This document shows positions 23,501-35,556 of a DNA stretch of 64,000 nt, piece after piece (position 1 is the stretch's first letter; each line of letters starts with the position of its first letter). The notes below the pieces were generated by a model that did no database searches, was not told the origin of the DNA, and worked only from the letters and a program-made list of their open reading frames with translations. Source of the stretch: Nemopilema nomurai. Its lineage: Eukaryota; Cnidaria; Scyphozoa; Rhizostomeae; Rhizostomatidae. The position numbers were made by a program, and so were the translations under genes. Where the stretch lies: positions 3,163,255-3,227,254 of the forward strand of contig ML133456.1 of NCBI GenBank assembly GCA_003864495.1, written 5' to 3'.

Positions 23501-24761
23501 AAAATCTGGTAGAATGACGTAGATACAGGAGGTCAGGCGCGTGGTACACACTTTTGAAACGAGGGTCGGTAAATTTTACAGATGGTCGGTAAATGTAAAT
23601 GTCGGTAGATGCATATCTTGACTTTATATAGTATTTTGGTGTGTACCGAAAACTGTCCAACCTTAATCAAAGAAATAGTTAGCACCAAGAAGGACGGCTC
23701 TACGCCCAAGGAACCGATAATTTTACAAGTAGGAGTAAAAACAGGTAGTGTGGCTTATGAGCTAAAGCGGCGAGAGAAAGGTGAGAGAAAGGTGAGAGAA
23801 AGGTTAGAGAAATGTCAAAGTTGGTGAAAAGATCTCATTTGCTCGTAGTTGAGAAGATCACATTGATAAACAGTTAGAACTTACAAAATATAACTGTAAG
23901 TTATGAATTTGACACTTCCATAAGATCTTTGTCATGTACTGCCTTGAACGTCCAGATAATACCCTCCTCGCGCCACTTCAGGAAAGTGCTCAGTTCCTTC
24001 GTTGCTCCCTTCTTTTTCATTGCAAACGGTGCCAATTTTCTCAAAACTGTCCAAGAAACGAATCAACTAAGAGCAGTTGAATTTGGGTCAGCTTTTTTCT
24101 TGTCCTTGTAAAAATTTTATGTTTGCTTGGTTTTCCATTGACATTTGTTTAGTGATAATGAGCTCAATTAAAAGAAGGAATTGTAAACGGAAATCGGGCA
24201 ACAAGATGAAATCGGTTATTATCGAAGGGAAAATGCTGGGAGTTTGAAAGATTTCCTGTAAAGTATAGACTGAAACATTAAAAAAAATACCGCTAATGCC
24301 AGAACAAGGCGTGCGATAACTCGCACCCGTAATGGAAAGAAGTCACGCGGGAGCAATCGCTCCTCACTTCCAGAACTGCCTGCAGCACATGTTCTACTGC
24401 AATAAATCATTTATCTTTTGCATTTTACGTTATAATATATCACAAACAAACAGTATCAGTTCAAGGTATTTTATCCCTTAGAGTCTTGATCCATGCCATT
24501 ATTAGGTTTATTCACATCTTAGTTGCTACATTTAAGTCTGAATCAAAAAAGTAGTCATTCGGTTCTAATTTTTACCAATCTTCTTATTTTTAGAATGAAA
24601 CTCATTTATGCCGTCGGTTCACAAGATTTGTCACCAAATATGATTTGATGTCAAAAGAAAATCTTATTGTCCCGATCTTGGAAGAAGATCAAGAAAGCGA
24701 GGACAGTTATCAGCAGCGTTCAATAGATTTAGCACCAGAAATAGGCGAAGAAGACATATAA
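17577..24761 (+). CDS. MOB4: MOB4 (phocein), STRIPAK complex subunit, 8 exons
   Basis: Exons: 17577-17639, 17999-18061, 20491-20591, 21611-21653, 22254-22340, 22875-22954, 23278-23389, 24594-24761 (TAA). Phases agree and give 238 residues; the human protein is about 225. The first exon has [11 protein letters not shown], matching the conserved MOB4 N-terminus. Then come [90 protein letters not shown] and [19 protein letters not shown], ending [13 protein letters not shown] plus an acidic tail. The two Cys in EECKPDTC and the two His in SHAFFH are the zinc ligands of the MOB fold. MOB4 is an adaptor in striatin-interacting phosphatase and kinase (STRIPAK) complexes at Golgi and cytoplasm. The first ATG in frame (17577) was chosen; the extreme N-terminus is variable in the family. 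Confidence 0.96.
18316..19542. mobile_element. Pogo/Tc1-mariner-like non-autonomous element in MOB4 intron 2
   Basis: The left end is CAGTCAAACTTGCTTCAGA and the right end read in reverse is TGGTCAAACTTACAAAGTCAGA, with TA outside both (18314-18315 and 19543-19544). Sub-terminal CTGACTTATCTGA-like repeats occur near both ends (about 18360-18420 and 19390-19440). The interior has a 120-codon open frame at 18664-19026 with no clear transposase match, so I treat the element as non-autonomous. Confidence 0.65.
19543..20490. other. MOB4 intron 2 remainder
   Basis: This is AT-rich intron. The phrase GGAAGGCCTGA appears near 20448 and its complement near 19588, with GCACTC-type motifs close to each. 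It may therefore contain another degraded inverted-repeat element of about 860 bp, but I cannot define its ends. There are no exons. Confidence 0.35.
20630..21277. mobile_element. TTAA-flanked terminal-inverted-repeat element, copy A (MOB4 intron 3)
   Basis: TTAA lies directly outside both ends (20626-20629, 21278-21281). The left end reads GGTTACGGTAAACGTTTT and the right end is its near complement (AAAACGTTTACCCTAACC). TTAA target duplication is typical of the piggyBac superfamily. The 648-bp body has no transposase. A second, inverted copy lies at 58792-60088. Confidence 0.8.
23389..24593. other. MOB4 last intron
   Basis: No exon is visible. A short GAGAGAAAGGT tandem repeat (about 3 copies) occurs near 23770-23815. 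The open frames here have no family resemblance. Confidence 0.4.
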
Positions 24762-25283
24762 GGTCTGCTCCACCGACTCAATTAGAACTTTTGTCAGCCT
24801 CCTACTAGAAGGTCTTGTTATTTGCTTGCATAATGTAACTACTTTCCTTTAGTTTTCTTGCAATGAAAGAACAAAAGCAATTACATACATCAGCACCAAT
24901 GACTAAAAATGTTGTTACTTTCTGCATTTAGGATGAACACACTAGATAGCTTTGTAGATGAAATGTCTGTTAAACGTCTGCTTAACCCAACTGGACCTTT
25001 AAAAGCTATATCTTCTTTTCGTTGTTAATATCATTAAATCATTTATCATTCACATTTAATGGTGAATATGTTATAAGTTAGGTAACAAAATCATTCCCAA
25101 TATTACTCATTACTTCAAACCGGATTGTTTTTTTGCATGTGTAATCAACAAATTTTGGCAGAAATTGAATTAGTTTGATTCAGCGCCTTCTTTCTCCTTT
25201 GCTTTTTTGACATTACTTACAATACTAATTTATCTTCTGTACAATTGTATCAAAATGTTTCAACTCTATAGATTATATTTACT

Positions 25284-28200
25284 TTATCCATGAACAGTTT
25301 TTTCCAGTATCTTGGCAGCATCTTTTAATTTCCCTACCAAGTCCTTGAAAAACAAGAAAAAGTAAAAAAATTAGAAGAAAATAAAATCAGTGAAATAATT
25401 TGAAGATTTTGAGCATGTCGCAAGTGACTAACCCCTAACTCAACTTTGATTCTCTTTTGACGATAAGACATTGGAAGCCTGCTTGTCATTCTCTTTCAAC
25501 TTTCGCTTATCCAGTAGATTGGTTTTGCACTCTGCTACATATATTCAACTGGCTAACGTTTTTGTGTCAAACAAGATGCGAGGAGTGCACGAGAACTGGT
25601 CAGAATTCGCGTCACCGGCTCTCTACAGTGAGAACCAGAAAATTAAGCGTACTGCCTTTGTGTTCAAAACTTCGAAACTGATTACGTTTTATGTGCTCCG
25701 AATGATATACGTAATGAATAACATGAATATTTCAACCACAGTTGTTGACAATAAACCCGGTTAATAATTAGTACCAGGATGGTACTTCAATGCTTTAGAT
25801 CTACACAAAATTCTCAGTCTGGCCAAGAAGAGCTACTGAGTGGCAACATATCCAAACTTCCACTAAGGTGTACGAATTTGCCTCAGCTGATTTGAATGTT
25901 GATAAGTCTGAATTCTCATATATTCTCCATCGACCGAATCCTGCTAAGAAATAGCTCTAATTCCCCAGGCCCCTAAACATAACGAAGGTTTTTTCTTACC
26001 AACGGGAGCAAAGAAAGCATTGGCACGATATTGTCTTGTGCTATTGATATAAATTTGTAACTGATCTCATGTTTTGTAGAGGCTAATCCAATTTGTTCGA
26101 AACCTTGGATGACGTTGACATATGATCCTGTAGAAGAGCATGCTGTCTGCTCTGCCTGAGCTAGCTCTCTGTGCGCACGATTCAAGTGCATTCTAACCGA
26201 AGCCAAACAGAGCGTATCTGAGTATAATTCTACAGGTGACCAAGCTATCATGCAAGAATAATAGATATAACCGAGATCATCCTGAAACAAAAGCAGATCA
26301 TATATCCGTAGAGTACGATTATCGCGGTGCACAGGACCATCAGATTAGAGATTGAAAGCTGTTTCAGGATGACCATAGTCTGCTTGGTGAAGCAGGGTGA
26401 TGAATCACCATTGCGATAAAACGGTATGAATTAATGCGACAAAGAAAGTCAGCTCCGTCAAAGTGATTTATGCCAATGCAGAGAGGAACCCTCTCATAAA
26501 CAAATGTTTAAAAAGGCATTACTGGCATCGTCTGAGCGGCTCTCAACAGAAAGGACTGACTTCCAAAAGTTAAAGATGGGGTTGCGTTAGTTCGCATCGT
26601 TTCTCGTTAAAAGTCTGCAGTCCACGGCAAAGCACGCATCAATTACTTTCGGCACTTTACAGTTTACGGGACGATGTCGGTATTTGCCCGCCGGTTCATC
26701 AAGCAAGGCGGTCTAAACTACAAGTTCTGTGAGTCAGACCATTAATCAGCGACGGTAGCAAACAGAAAAGGTTTTCCATTCAATACCGAGGACAATGTAT
26801 CAATAGTGTGACGTAGTATTGAACGTATTTCGTAAAAAGGTGTTCCTGCATTACAAAGCGAATATACAATCCAAACTTACTTGAAGTTCGTCGACAGAAC
26901 ATGAGATGTTGATAGAATTGACTCTGGTCACGTCACTCTCCTAAAATAAAAGTTTTGGTTTTTGGTTTTGTCACTGCTTTGAATCGCTGAATTCTACTAA
27001 AGGCAAATATTTGAATGAAATTAGAACCACATTAACATTCTTCTGGATGCTGACATTACTCTCTTTTATATACAAACCACAAAGTATAGCTGTGCCAGAA
27101 ATGCGAGCGTCCAGATATTTCGACACATTATGTCTCATGATAACATAAAACGTCAAACGTGACAGTTAACCCTAAGCCTGCGACCAGAACCACCGCATTG
27201 TGTTAACAAAATGAGTAAAGCTGTTGCGGGTCATGTGACTGTTTTCCTACCAATAGACACATGTTATAAAAAGAAGAAGAAAAAAAGGTATCTTGAATTT
27301 GATATCTCCAGTTCTTATTCTTGAAAGCTTTCACGTTCATACCTGTGTCCTAAATGATAACATGTACTCCGGCTCATTGAATTTTTCCATTTGGTTGCTC
27401 TGAAAAAGATTAATGACTAAAAATCTAAAATCTCATGTTGCCATTGCAGTGCTGTCTACAAACAACAACCCTACCTAAAATGGTCTTTACATTAAAAACA
27501 AATTTAGTGCTACGCGAGGGCCAAATCAATCTCCTTCGCTTTATTCTCACATCTCAATAAATTCCACTTTTCCGCTACTTGGAACTCTTTTCTACATTAT
27601 ACAGCAACTATGGCTATGTTTCTAGTACTCTGTTTTCAAGTCTCTGCATTTTCGAATCACAATTTCTCCGTCAATGCCCTTTCAACAGCGTTTTCAAATG
27701 TCTCGTGTGATAGCTGCTGACTGATTGCTACAAATACGTTTTACAATTTATTCTATGCTGCTTTGGCAGTGAAGGAGTTACAAAGAAGGAGCTACAAAGA
27801 AGGAGCTACAAAAAACGAAGCAATGGAAACCCTTGTGTTAACGTCTTGGATCGAATGGCTGAACGCGCGTTAGCACAAAAAAGTTTAAAACAAGTAGAAA
27901 GGAAATAGGACACAAGTAGAAAGGAAATAGGACACAAGTAGAAAGGAAATAGGACACAAGTAGAAAGGAAATAGGACACAAGTAGAAAGCACGGCACAAC
28001 TTGGAAACAAGTAGAAAGGAAGTAGGACACAACTTGGAAACAAGTAGAAAGGAAGTAGGACACAACTTGGAAACAAGTAGAAAGGAAGTAGGACACAAGT
28101 AGAAAGGAAATAGGACACAAGTAGAAAGGAAATAGGACACAAGTAGAAAGGAAATAGGACACAAGTAGAAAGCACGGCACAACTTGGAAACAAGTAGAAA

Positions 28201-31200
28201 GGAAGTAGGACACAACTTGGAAACAAGTAGAAAGGAAGTAGGACACAACTTGGAAACAAGTAGAAAGGAAGTAGGACACAAGTAGAAAGGAAATAGGACA
28301 CAAGTAGAAAGGAAATAGGACACAAGTAGAAAGCACGGCACAATTTGGAAACAAGTAGAAAGGAAGTAGGACACAAGTAGAAAGGAAATAGGACACAAGT
28401 AGAAAGGAAATAGGACACAAGTAGAAAGCACGGCACAACTTGGAAACAAGTAGAAAGGAAGTAGGACACAACTTGGAAACAAGTAGAAAGGAAGTAGGAC
28501 ACAACTTGGAAACAAGTAGAAAGGAAGTAGGACACAAGTAGAAAGGAAATAGGACACAAGTAGAAAGGAAATAGGACACAAGTAGAAAGCACGGCACAAC
28601 TTGGAAACAAGTAGAAAGGAAGTAGGACACAACTTGGAAACAAGTAGAAAGGAAGTAGGACACAACTTGGAAACAAGTAGAAAGGAAGTAGGACACAACT
28701 TGGAAACAAGTAGAAAGGAAGTAGGACACAACTTGGAAACAAGTAGAAAGGAAGTAGGACACAAGTAGAAAGGAAATAGGACACAAGTAGAAAGGAAATA
28801 GGACACAAGTAGAAAGCACGGCACAACTTGGAAACAAGTAGAAAGGAAGTAGGACACAACTTGGAAACAAGTAGAAAGGAAGTAGGACACAACTTGGAAA
28901 CAAGTAGAAAACAAACATGCTTGTAGACTTCCGCCACAACTGGTAGTAAAAACAATCAATTTAAGTACGAACATAACATCGACACGCGATGAAGTCTTTC
29001 TCGCGCGCCAAGCGGACAAATGGCATGACTTGGCTAGAAAGCATGACCCGATAGCTCAGCGCAAAGGCCCTTCGCGTACAGACTTAGGGGTCGTGAGTTA
29101 GAGTCTCGCTCGGGTCGGTTATGGACCGAATAGACAACTTTGATGAAACTTCATAGATGAAACTTCACCAATGTCAAGCCTGTTGTCTGCTAGGGCCGCA
29201 TCTCCAGGTAGTGGATTGTTAGGAAATTTGAGTTCATAGTTTTATATATTTCGCAAACCACAATCCCTTGTGACGTTCAGATAATTCCTGTGATCTGGAC
29301 CCTTCGTTTTTATCACTGCTGGTATTTGGAAAAAGCTCAAGCCTAATCCTTTTTTTTGCTTGTTAATACTTGAAACTACGCAGCACAATATAGGCATGGC
29401 TTTGTTGTTATTAACATAGAAGCAAAGCCGAGAACGAAATGAAGACAAGTGACAACTTCCATTTTGACTACTAGTTGTTGCGGAGGTCTACCAACATGGC
29501 CGCCACTACCATCGCGATGCATTGTCGTTCATATCCAAAAATGGTCCATTCCCAAACAGTGCATTTTTGTAAATCTCTCCTGATGAAAAATTCCTTTCTA
29601 AGTCTGTTGGTACACATACTCCTCATTACTAAAACTAACTGCAGATGTTCTCTAGGGCTATAAGACTGTTCCATGGGCAATAAACAGAATCAGAATACAC
29701 AATTCGCCGATGTAAACCCTGTTGCCTGTCAGCTTTTAAGTGGAAAGTATTGAATGGTGAATCATTTGCTGCTTGGTTTCCTTCTCATAAAGAAAAGAAG
29801 CTAGTCTAGCGTCTTTTCAACCGTCTTTGAAAGAATCACTGAGGCTAGAAAGGTATACGGCAAAGAATGTTTAGAATGGCCCTGCCATGGATGAAAGCAA
29901 ACCAAGTGGGTATTTTGGTTGAAACGAAGCCCATTAACCGGCTGATCAAAAACTAGCCCGCTGCCCAGATTTTGTCAATTCTGCCTCGCAGGGCACTGCG
30001 CGGCCCAGGATTGCGACTTGTACTATTCTTAGTATGTACTGGTAATGCTCAGAAATCCTTCCAACTTCCTACTTCCAAAGAAATGTTTCCAACATCTTAC
30101 ACTCTCAATAAATGAGGGCCCATTACAGCAAGTTGTGATTACCAAAATGTCAAAAACAATAAAGAGATAGCCAGCCAACCAAAGACAGGGCGCCATCTTT
30201 ATCGTTAGACAGGATCTATCTTCAAGCAATCAGACAAAACTGAAAACTTCGAGCACTTCATTTGAAATCATGTAACTGAGGTCAAAGAATAAGAAACTGA
30301 GCTATAGGGATCTATGCAGCAATCTAATTCACCAAAAACGTCCTGTGTTTTGCTATTGATGAATTGCCTTTATACGTCATCGTTCGTCATTTCGGTGTTC
30401 TTTGTAGTCGTCAGCACCTGCGCACATTTAATTAGTTTAATCGTCATCATAATCGGCAAGCTAGCATAGCCATTAAGCAATCACTTTCTTGTCTCGTCAT
30501 ACTTTGGCGTGTTTCATTCCTACATTGCTCATTCCTAGTCATGTCTACATTGCTAAACCGCCTACGCCTCACCAACCACATCACAAACGTTCACCAACTG
30601 TGCCATATGGTGCCTGGACCCAAGTGCAAACGACAACATTGCCAAAACTAGACTAACAAAATCATTACAGTAGTAGTGTATAAGTCGTACCTTTATGAAA
30701 TAGTCCAGCCTCCAATCGACATCAATTATATGAGGACATGAGCTCCCGATTCTAAGGTGTTGAAAATTTTATTAAAAATGCATGCTACAAAGTGTAAGGC
30801 AGATATTGATAAGATAAATAAGACAACTCACACCACTTCTTGAACTTATGACTTAGCTGTAGTGCGGGACCAAATTTGATTTGCATGCTTATAAATCAAT
30901 GGCTACGATGCAAAGGCAGACGAACAGATAGATTCAGTTTTTGAGAGGAAATCCTCTGGCCTCAAAAAAGCTCTAAATGGCAAAGAAAGTGGTAACATTC
31001 GTTGAAACTTCGAGTAAAAGGTTTGGAAAAATTTTTATCCATGTGTAAGCCGAAAACAACGTGATAGGATTGATGGTGCCATGAATTAGTGCTGTTAATC
31101 GTCCTCCATTTAAAAAATGACCTTACAGAGAGGTGCCCTTAAAAACTAGCAAATAGTTACGATAAAATACAGCTGGTCGAGGCCAGGGATTAAGTTATTG

Positions 31201-34200
31201 AATTTTAAGCAGTATGTTGACACTCTGTGTACAAGCATATCTAGAAAGCCAAACTGTAGGCACCCAAAAATTACGAAAGAGTTTTTTTTCAAATTTATCA
31301 CCTTGACACAGAAAAGTATGGATAGCAATCATTTATTGAAATAATGTCATTAAATAAAAAGAGTCCCTCTTTTGACTTTACAACCTTGTGTCGCTCAAAG
31401 AACTTAAGAAACATGTGCCACTTTATGCCTACGATTAAATTCAATCGTGAATGTTGGCTTTGAACAAATGAAACCCTGTATAGAGGAGGCACATCCAGAG
31501 GTTCATCATCTGGATCAAACATGTTTCACAAGAGCCATAGTTTTCCGTATTCCGCACTTTCTGAATAATGGCCCGTCAAAAAGGGTGCCTCAATAATAGG
31601 AGAGCATCTACCAAAATTCCGAAGCGCGAATACATGTATGTTTAGGATAATTCCAGAATATTTCGGTGAGGAAAATGTTTTAGTGCCTTCGAATTTGTTT
31701 TCCACCGTTGTGTAAACAGAATGGCTTCATCTGAATCTTCATACTAGAGCTATATATAGGCTTGAGGTTATTCATTGGTAAAAATAATATACAGTTATTG
31801 CAATTATTCAACTTATCCCGTTACTTTCGGAACAAATGCGGGCATAACAAAGCAGTTACCTTGGCCTTCTTATCCAGCCCCCGTGGGTTTTGCAACTATA
31901 GGCGTGAGCGTATCTACAAACTGTTTATAGGTAATCCAATTAAATCTTTGTCTCATCAGCATTATAACTCACTTTCAATTTCAGATTGGGTCAATGCTTG
32001 CAACGCAGTCAACAAAAGAGGCCCTCGTTAGCAAATAGCCATAAACAGTATCTTAAAAATGAAAGCTAATATAATTTTGTTTTCAGAAGCCTAGCAGTAA
32101 GCCGAAAGAGCATAAGGCTAACCAACAGTTTATATCTATTTCAATTTAACTTTTGTAAGCATAATACTTTATGTTTACCTTGAAATCTGAATTCGAATTT
32201 CCTCTTTGTACTCCTAAAAATCAAACAATTTGCCACTTCTACAAGCATGACAAGTCAAGGCTGGAAACATTGACATAAATTACACTGAGAGAAAAACAAT
32301 AAGCAATGTCTTCAAAATACAAATTCTGTATCCTTATTTATCCTTAATTCATAAAAGAAAATGATTTTACCAATAGCTTGTGCACATTCAGAAACAAATA
32401 TAGAATAATCAAGCTTTTGCAAGTCTTAAATTTGTGCATTACAGTGGAGAGGGTTCAAGAGAGGTTTGTCAATTGTGAGGGTGTTTGTTAAGAAAAGTGC
32501 TAAGCTTCTCATCTATGTCTATAAAAAACATGGGAAGTCACATTGCAATGATCCCAGGCTTTGATTAATTCCTATACAGCAACTTAATCCATAAAGACAG
32601 TTTGCATCTCAAAGAGACCAATTTACTTGTCAAGGTACCATTTTTCGGAAATAAGAATGTAATTTGGAAAATGCCGCGGAATGTTAAACGGAGCAGTAAA
32701 AAGAAGCAAAGAGCAAAAGCTAGGAAGCAAAGTTAGGGATGAAAACAGAGAAATAAAAAATGAAATTGAAACCTTGAAAGGAAAGAAAACTTTGAAATGT
32801 AAGGAGAAAGGAAAGTCAGAAACCTGTATTATGAAACATGTATGTGTATACCTGTGCCTGTGTTTTTTAACTTATTTGTTAGTTACAATAAAACAATCCC
32901 ATTGTAACAAAAAACTGAATGATCATCAACAATTGGAGGGTATTTAAAAATCAAAAAAGGCAACAGAGCAAACAGGATAGGTAATAATCACTGATGTTGA
33001 TAAACAGAAAAAGGTTGCTGAATTTTTGTTTGGAAATTTTTCAGAATAGCATTAATTGATTGCTTTTAATGAATAACTGGGACTTTTGATAAAAGCTTAG
33101 ATTTTTAGTCCCAAAAATTGGCTGAATCAAAAATTGACTTATATTGTCAGCTATATTTTGGAGCTATCCATTTGCTATTCCATAACTTTGAATAAGCAAC
33201 GACTGTGGCAGTTTACTTGTAGTGTGTTTATTTTTGGAGAAGAAAAGTAGCTGGCACAAAAGACTGTGAGAAGACAATCTGCTTTGCTGTACATGGAAAA
33301 ACCAACATGTAGCTTCTGTATTTTCTGAGAAAAAGGTATAATATAGCAAACTTCTTGGTTCTAAAAAATTGAAAGTGCTTCAGATGGAATTTGAAAAAAC
33401 ATAAGTTTCACATCTAGCTATATCTGATGAATCAAATATGAATAGGACTAGCCTTAAGCTTTTCCAAAAAGAAGGTTGTCCTCTCGGGGGGCCACTTGCA
33501 GTCTTCAAGAGCTGACCTGCATGATAAATTTGATTAAGGAAATAGAAGCCAAAATAGCTCACTCTTCAATCATTAACTCTGAAGTCCTTCAAAAAGAAAA
33601 CCAGAGAATTCTAGAATAAAAATATAATTTTACAATTATGGTAAGCAAAACTGCTTAAGCTAACATTTGTGTCAATGTCAAAAAGTTTAGAACTAGAATC
33701 AAGTTAAACAGGGTTGCAATAACTTGCCTTATCAATGATGTATCACCATCAACTTTGGCTCCCTCATAAATTGCTGTCAGGACTCCAAAGAAACATTGCT
33801 TTGTCAAAGCTGAATCAGGGCCTAACCCTAACATAAAAATGTTTAAATGTATGAGAAAGAAGGTTTTTAAACACACTAGCAAGAAAGGATAACTGTTCCT
33901 ACATTTTCACAAGCATATTTGACAAAAACATTCAGAAATGTTTACTGCATCTGGGTATCTTAGTTGTAGCTGATCAGTTATAACTGACACTCTTTTTTGG
34001 TGGGTTTTGAGATCTTTGTATAAACCAACTATAATACCCATGAACTTGGTTGATTCATCTCGAACACTAATTAAAAATTATGTTTGCTTGACTCACTTTG
34101 CTTTGCAAACTCTAGTCTTTGAAAAAAGGTTTCTCTGGATTAATGCCTGCATCGCTTTCAAAAGGAGCAAACTGACAGTATAAACTGATGCCTGAAAATC

Positions 34201-35556
34201 CATCAGCTTTTTGGCATTAACAGGATTCTAGCCATTAGCCCAGTATGCTTGAGCAGAGCAAACAATGTTGGTTAAGGTGGTTAAATGATCCAACATTTCA
34301 CTCAACATCTACCTTATTGTTAATTGTGACCTCTTAAATTTGTTAGATTTGACGCTTACAAAGCTTGCTTAAGAAAAAGGCATTGTGAACAAGAACTTTG
34401 TGGTATCGAACTTCACATTAGCTAGAAATAGCGAAACCAGCTTATGCATAATTTTTTTACCAACCTTCTTTTGGCCTTGTCTAAGGTTTTCTTATGTTGA
34501 AGTTATGTAGTCAACTCTAGAAACAGCTTTCTGTACTATTTAGTATTTTGGTGCAATTGCACATCATTGCACGCCTTGGCACAATAAGGAGTGTGATTAA
34601 TTGCACCCCTACAATTTTTTTCACAGCATTGCCTAATAAGAAAATACCTTGCAGACAAGAAACAATGTTTAGAAGTCATGCAACTGTTAGTTCTGAAACT
34701 AAAAATATTTTCAGGCACACAAGTACAGTACAGATGTCTATAAGCCTCTCTGCAGGGCAAACAAATACAGCAATCTAAGAGAAACTCTTGCCAGTTTGGC
34801 CGTCCAGAAAAGACCTGTATGTCAAATTTTTAAACGGGAAGCTTTAAAGCTGTCTGACTTAACATTTTGGTAATTCTAAATTCAGTCAAAAATTTCTTCA
34901 CGCATAAACTTGGTAATATTCATTAAATATCAAAAGGAGGTGGAAAATTCTACATTGCCTCTTTCAAAATTATGATAGATTTAGTCCTAGATTTCATACT
35001 TCTTCCATAAAAATGAAAAGAGTGCAAATATAGATAATGGTACATCAAAAGGATTTCTAATAATTCAAGTATCTTCTTGTATAATTTTCTAATTATAATA
35101 AAACAAGGCAAACATGGCTCTTGCCATGGCCTACTGTTGGAAAGGTTCCAACTCCCTGCCTGAATGAATAACTAAACAAACCAAGTAGAAAACAAGAAAT
35201 ATTACTTGATAAATTGGTTGCAAATACCCAATACACGTCATTCAGTCATTCATTTAGGCAGGGAGTTAGAGCCTACGCCTCAGGCCACAGATTCATGTTA
35301 TTAGCCTTTTTCACGAAGGTTTCGATAACAAAAGGATTAAATTGTTTTCTAGACTGTCACAGGTTTACACCGGTGTTAGTAAATTAGTAATTAGGAGGAA
35401 AAAACACACAATACCTTCCAAAGTGCTACCTTCTGCAACCATTCCAGCAGCAAATTTAAATCCATTTTCTGTAACAAAGCCAAATTTGGTATCTGATATT
35501 AAACTACAGTCACCTAACAATCTAATTCCCTCGATCGCTTCAGCATTTATGTCCAT
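25284..35556 (-). CDS. COMMD3: COMMD3, COMM domain protein 3, 8 exons
   Basis: Minus-strand exons in order: 35556-35415, 33827-33728, 33516-33453, 32213-32179, 30751-30691, 27399-27343, 26940-26881, 25343-25284 (TAA). Phases agree throughout and give 192 residues; human COMMD3 has 195. The recognisable parts are the start MDINAEAIEGIRLLGD, then DSALTKQCFFGVLTAIYEGA, SALEDCKWPPERT, PHIIDVDWRLDYFIK with the COMM-domain Trp, SINISCSVDELQ and the C-terminus DLVGKLKDAAKILEK. COMMD3 is one of ten COMMD subunits of the Commander complex with CCDC22 and CCDC93, acting in endosomal cargo recycling. Introns after 33728 and after 33453 use GC donors (AAG|GCAAGT and AAG|GCTAGT). The gene converges on MOB4, the two stops being 522 bp apart. 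Confidence 0.95.
26000..26281 (-). other. Unassigned 94-codon exon-like segment inside the last COMMD3 intron
   Basis: On the COMMD3 strand, an acceptor (CTTTTGTTTCAG) precedes 26281 and a good donor (TTG|GTAAGA) follows 26000. The 282 bases between are fully open and phase 0-0, so inclusion between the last two COMMD3 exons would keep the frame. The peptide starts DDLGYIYYSCMIAW, has SVRMHLNRAHRELAQAEQ in the middle and ends PMLSLLPL. I do not recognise it. It could be an alternative cassette exon, an exon of another nested gene or a chance open frame. COMMD3 relatives read straight from DELQ to DLVGKLK without it. Confidence 0.5.
27889..28912. repeat. Composite minisatellite (22-, 33- and 51-bp units) in a COMMD3 intron
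   Basis: Three related units alternate: a 22-bp unit (GGACACAAGTAGAAAGGAAA then TA), a 33-bp unit carrying CACAACTTGGAAACAAG, and a 51-bp unit with GCACGGCACAACTTGG. They follow one another in a repeating higher-order pattern of two to four short units, one long unit, then several 33-bp units. Long open frames on the minus strand in all three frames are a by-product of the repeat. It lies between exons 5 and 6 of COMMD3. Confidence 0.96.
29045..29117 (+). other. tRNA-derived sequence (SINE head or tRNA pseudogene)
   Basis: A 7-bp acceptor stem GACCCGA/TCGGGTC closes a 73-nt segment. It is followed by an A-box-like TAGCTCAGCGC and a T-arm GTGAG-TTAGAGT-CTCGC, whose loop departs from the usual TTCGANN. 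The anticodon arm does not fold into a standard 5-bp stem with a 7-nt loop. That points to a tRNA-derived SINE or a dead tRNA, not a working tRNA. The sequence after it (to about 29215) may be the SINE body. Confidence 0.5.
30755..32178. other. COMMD3 intron 4
   Basis: No exon or element could be defined. A minus-strand open frame begins at 31522 (MFDPDDEPLDVPPLYR) but is not followed by a convincing splice site and matches nothing I know. Confidence 0.35.
33828..35414. other. COMMD3 intron 1
   Basis: This is AT-rich intron. Near 35100-35280 there are complementary stretches (GGAAAGGTTCCAACTCCCTG and GGCAGGGAGTTAGAG) that could be the arms of a degraded inverted-repeat element of roughly 120-150 bp. 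I cannot fix its ends. There are no further exons. Confidence 0.4.

Noticed and set aside
27806..29019. Three overlapping 350-390-codon minus-strand frames rich in FLLVSYFLSTCF
   Set aside because: These are repeat translations of the composite minisatellite in a COMMD3 intron; all three frames are open, which real genes are not.
31298..31522. Minus-strand frame MFDPDDEPLDVPPLYR as a first exon of a nested gene
   Set aside because: No convincing donor follows, another frame is equally open there, and no family is recognised.
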